Assembly (NCBI GenBank): GCA_963848955.1
Contig: CAWKFQ010000012.1
Span: 124,001-188,000, forward strand
Direction of reading: 5' to 3'
DNA: 64,000 nt
From: DASUPK01 sp963848955
GTDB taxonomy: Bacteria; Actinomycetota; Thermoleophilia; Solirubrobacterales; 70-9
Position 1 is the first letter of the stretch. Each line of letters begins with the position of its first letter. Below, in pieces: positions 63,393 to 64,000 of the stretch. Below the pieces are notes generated by a model. It was given only the letters and a program-made list of their open reading frames with translations, did not search any database and was not told the origin of the DNA. Both the position numbers and the translations under genes were made by a program.

Positions 63393-64000
63393 CTATTCGA
63401 TGTGCGCGGCCGCGTAGTCGGCCAGGGCCATCACCGTGAGCTGCGGGTTGACCGTCACCGACGACGGGAAGACGCTCGCGTCGCAGACGAAGACGTTCTC
63501 GATTCCGTGGATCCCGAAGCGCTCGTCGATGACACCCTTTGCCGGGTCGCGGCTGATCGCGTTGCCGCCCTGGGGATGCGAGGTGTGCAGCCCGATGTCG
63601 GTGTTGTCGTGGACGATCTCGTCGAGCTCGTTCACCTGATCGACCGAGGTGTACGAGCGCGATCTGAAGGTCATGGGCATCACGCGCAGGGCGTCGCTCG
63701 CGAAGTGGATCCGAGCCGCGAGCTTGGTGCCCTTGATCATCAGCCCGAGATCGGCCTCGGTGGGCTCGTACGAGAGCTTCATGCCCCGCCCGCGCTTCGC
63801 CCTGACGGTCCCGTTCCGTTGGGAGCCGACCACGACCCCGATGCAGCTCAGGTGCGAGTAGCGCCGCATGTTCTCGAAGTGGTCCGAGAACCAGCCGGGC
63901 ATCATCAGCGCCTGCGTCCCGACCGGGTTGAACCAGGACTCGAGGATGAGCTGGTCCTCGCCCGGCGGCCGATATCCGTGCGTGATCTGAAGCCCGTCGT
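63393..64000 (-). CDS. GMC-family oxidoreductase, C-terminal part (5' end outside window)
   Basis: The last ~200 residues only. C-terminal substrate-binding part and final motifs: HTSHPQGGNAIS, VIDERFGIHGIENVFVCDASVFPSS, VNPQLTVMALADYAA, typical of GMC flavoenzymes (glucose/choline/cholesterol oxidase group), with the conserved His (HPQGG) and Asn (VNPQ). FAD domain lies beyond base 64000. Substrate unknown. Confidence 0.85.
   Translation of the reverse strand, partial: DGLQITHGYRPPGEDQLILESWFNPVGTQALMMPGWFSDHFENMRRYSHLSCIGVVVGSQRNGTVRAKRGRGMKLSYEPTEADLGLMIKGTKLAARIHFASDALRVMPMTFRSRSYTSVDQVNELDEIVHDNTDIGLHTSHPQGGNAISRDPAKGVIDERFGIHGIENVFVCDASVFPSSVTVNPQLTVMALADYAAAHIE

Noticed and set aside
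1..64000. CRISPR arrays, tRNA/rRNA genes, transposases, toxin-antitoxin pairs
   Set aside because: Looked for repeats with regular spacing, cloverleaf-like blocks and DDE/recombinase motifs; none could be supported by eye. A tRNAscan/ISfinder run would be decisive.

Overview
This window looks like a chromosomal segment of a high-GC Gram-positive actinobacterium. Gene content points towards the Thermoleophilia/Solirubrobacterales: a group 1h (high-affinity) [NiFe]-hydrogenase locus with DUF5947/DUF6084 proteins, a MarP-like protease, a WS/DGAT acyltransferase, an AddAB-like nuclease and many actinobacterial small hypotheticals. That placement is inference; no 16S rRNA, tRNA, IS element or CRISPR array was seen.

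Layout. 1-12.4 kb: the 3' part of the hydrogenase large subunit, a NifU/Rieske-like protein, three accessory proteins of unknown function, the maturation protease, hypA, hypB, a SIS-domain protein and hypF, then a nickel transporter and a Fur-family regulator with a His-rich tail. 12.5-26.4 kb: a universal stress protein, a lone glutamate synthase large subunit, a GAF/SpoIIE phosphatase/anti-sigma kinase fusion with its STAS partner, an FHA protein, a lipoprotein, a penicillin-binding protein, a MarP-like protease and an HxlR regulator. 26.4-37.9 kb: a GGCT-like enzyme, an AddA/AddB-like helicase-nuclease pair, small conserved proteins, an HAD hydrolase, FxsA and a MIP18-type Fe-S assembly factor. 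37.9-41 kb: an accessory patch with truncated genes, an HNH-like fragment, a CmcI-type methyltransferase and an alpha/beta hydrolase. 41-49.9 kb: an ECF sigma factor, a ROK repressor with a sugar ABC transporter, a subtilase and a WS/DGAT acyltransferase. 50-59.3 kb: IspH, a damaged EfeB peroxidase, a redoxin, a haem-oxygenase-like protein, a set of secreted and membrane proteins around a cupredoxin-like protein (including a candidate GxGD intramembrane protease), and a Zur-ZIP zinc operon with a visible operator. 59.3-64 kb: a Rieske-sufB-sufD cluster, an NTF2-like protein and the end of a GMC oxidoreductase.

How genes work together. The first 12 kb is a coherent hydrogenase maturation and nickel-supply block; hypC, hypD, hypE and the small subunit are not in view. 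Metal homeostasis recurs: Ni (NicO/Fur), Fe (EfeB with a DtxR-like box), Zn (Zur/ZIP) and Fe-S assembly (SufB, SufD, MIP18 protein).

Quality warning. At least a dozen well-conserved genes (hypF, gltB, addA, the GGCT gene, the HAD gene, the ECF sigma factor, the ABC ATPase, the subtilase, sufD twice, the Rieske ferredoxin and small genes) are each broken by a single inserted or missing base, often in a G/C run. Restoring the base gives a full-length protein each time. I read this mainly as sequencing or assembly indel error, not as mass pseudogenization; such genes are listed over their full extent with the break position.
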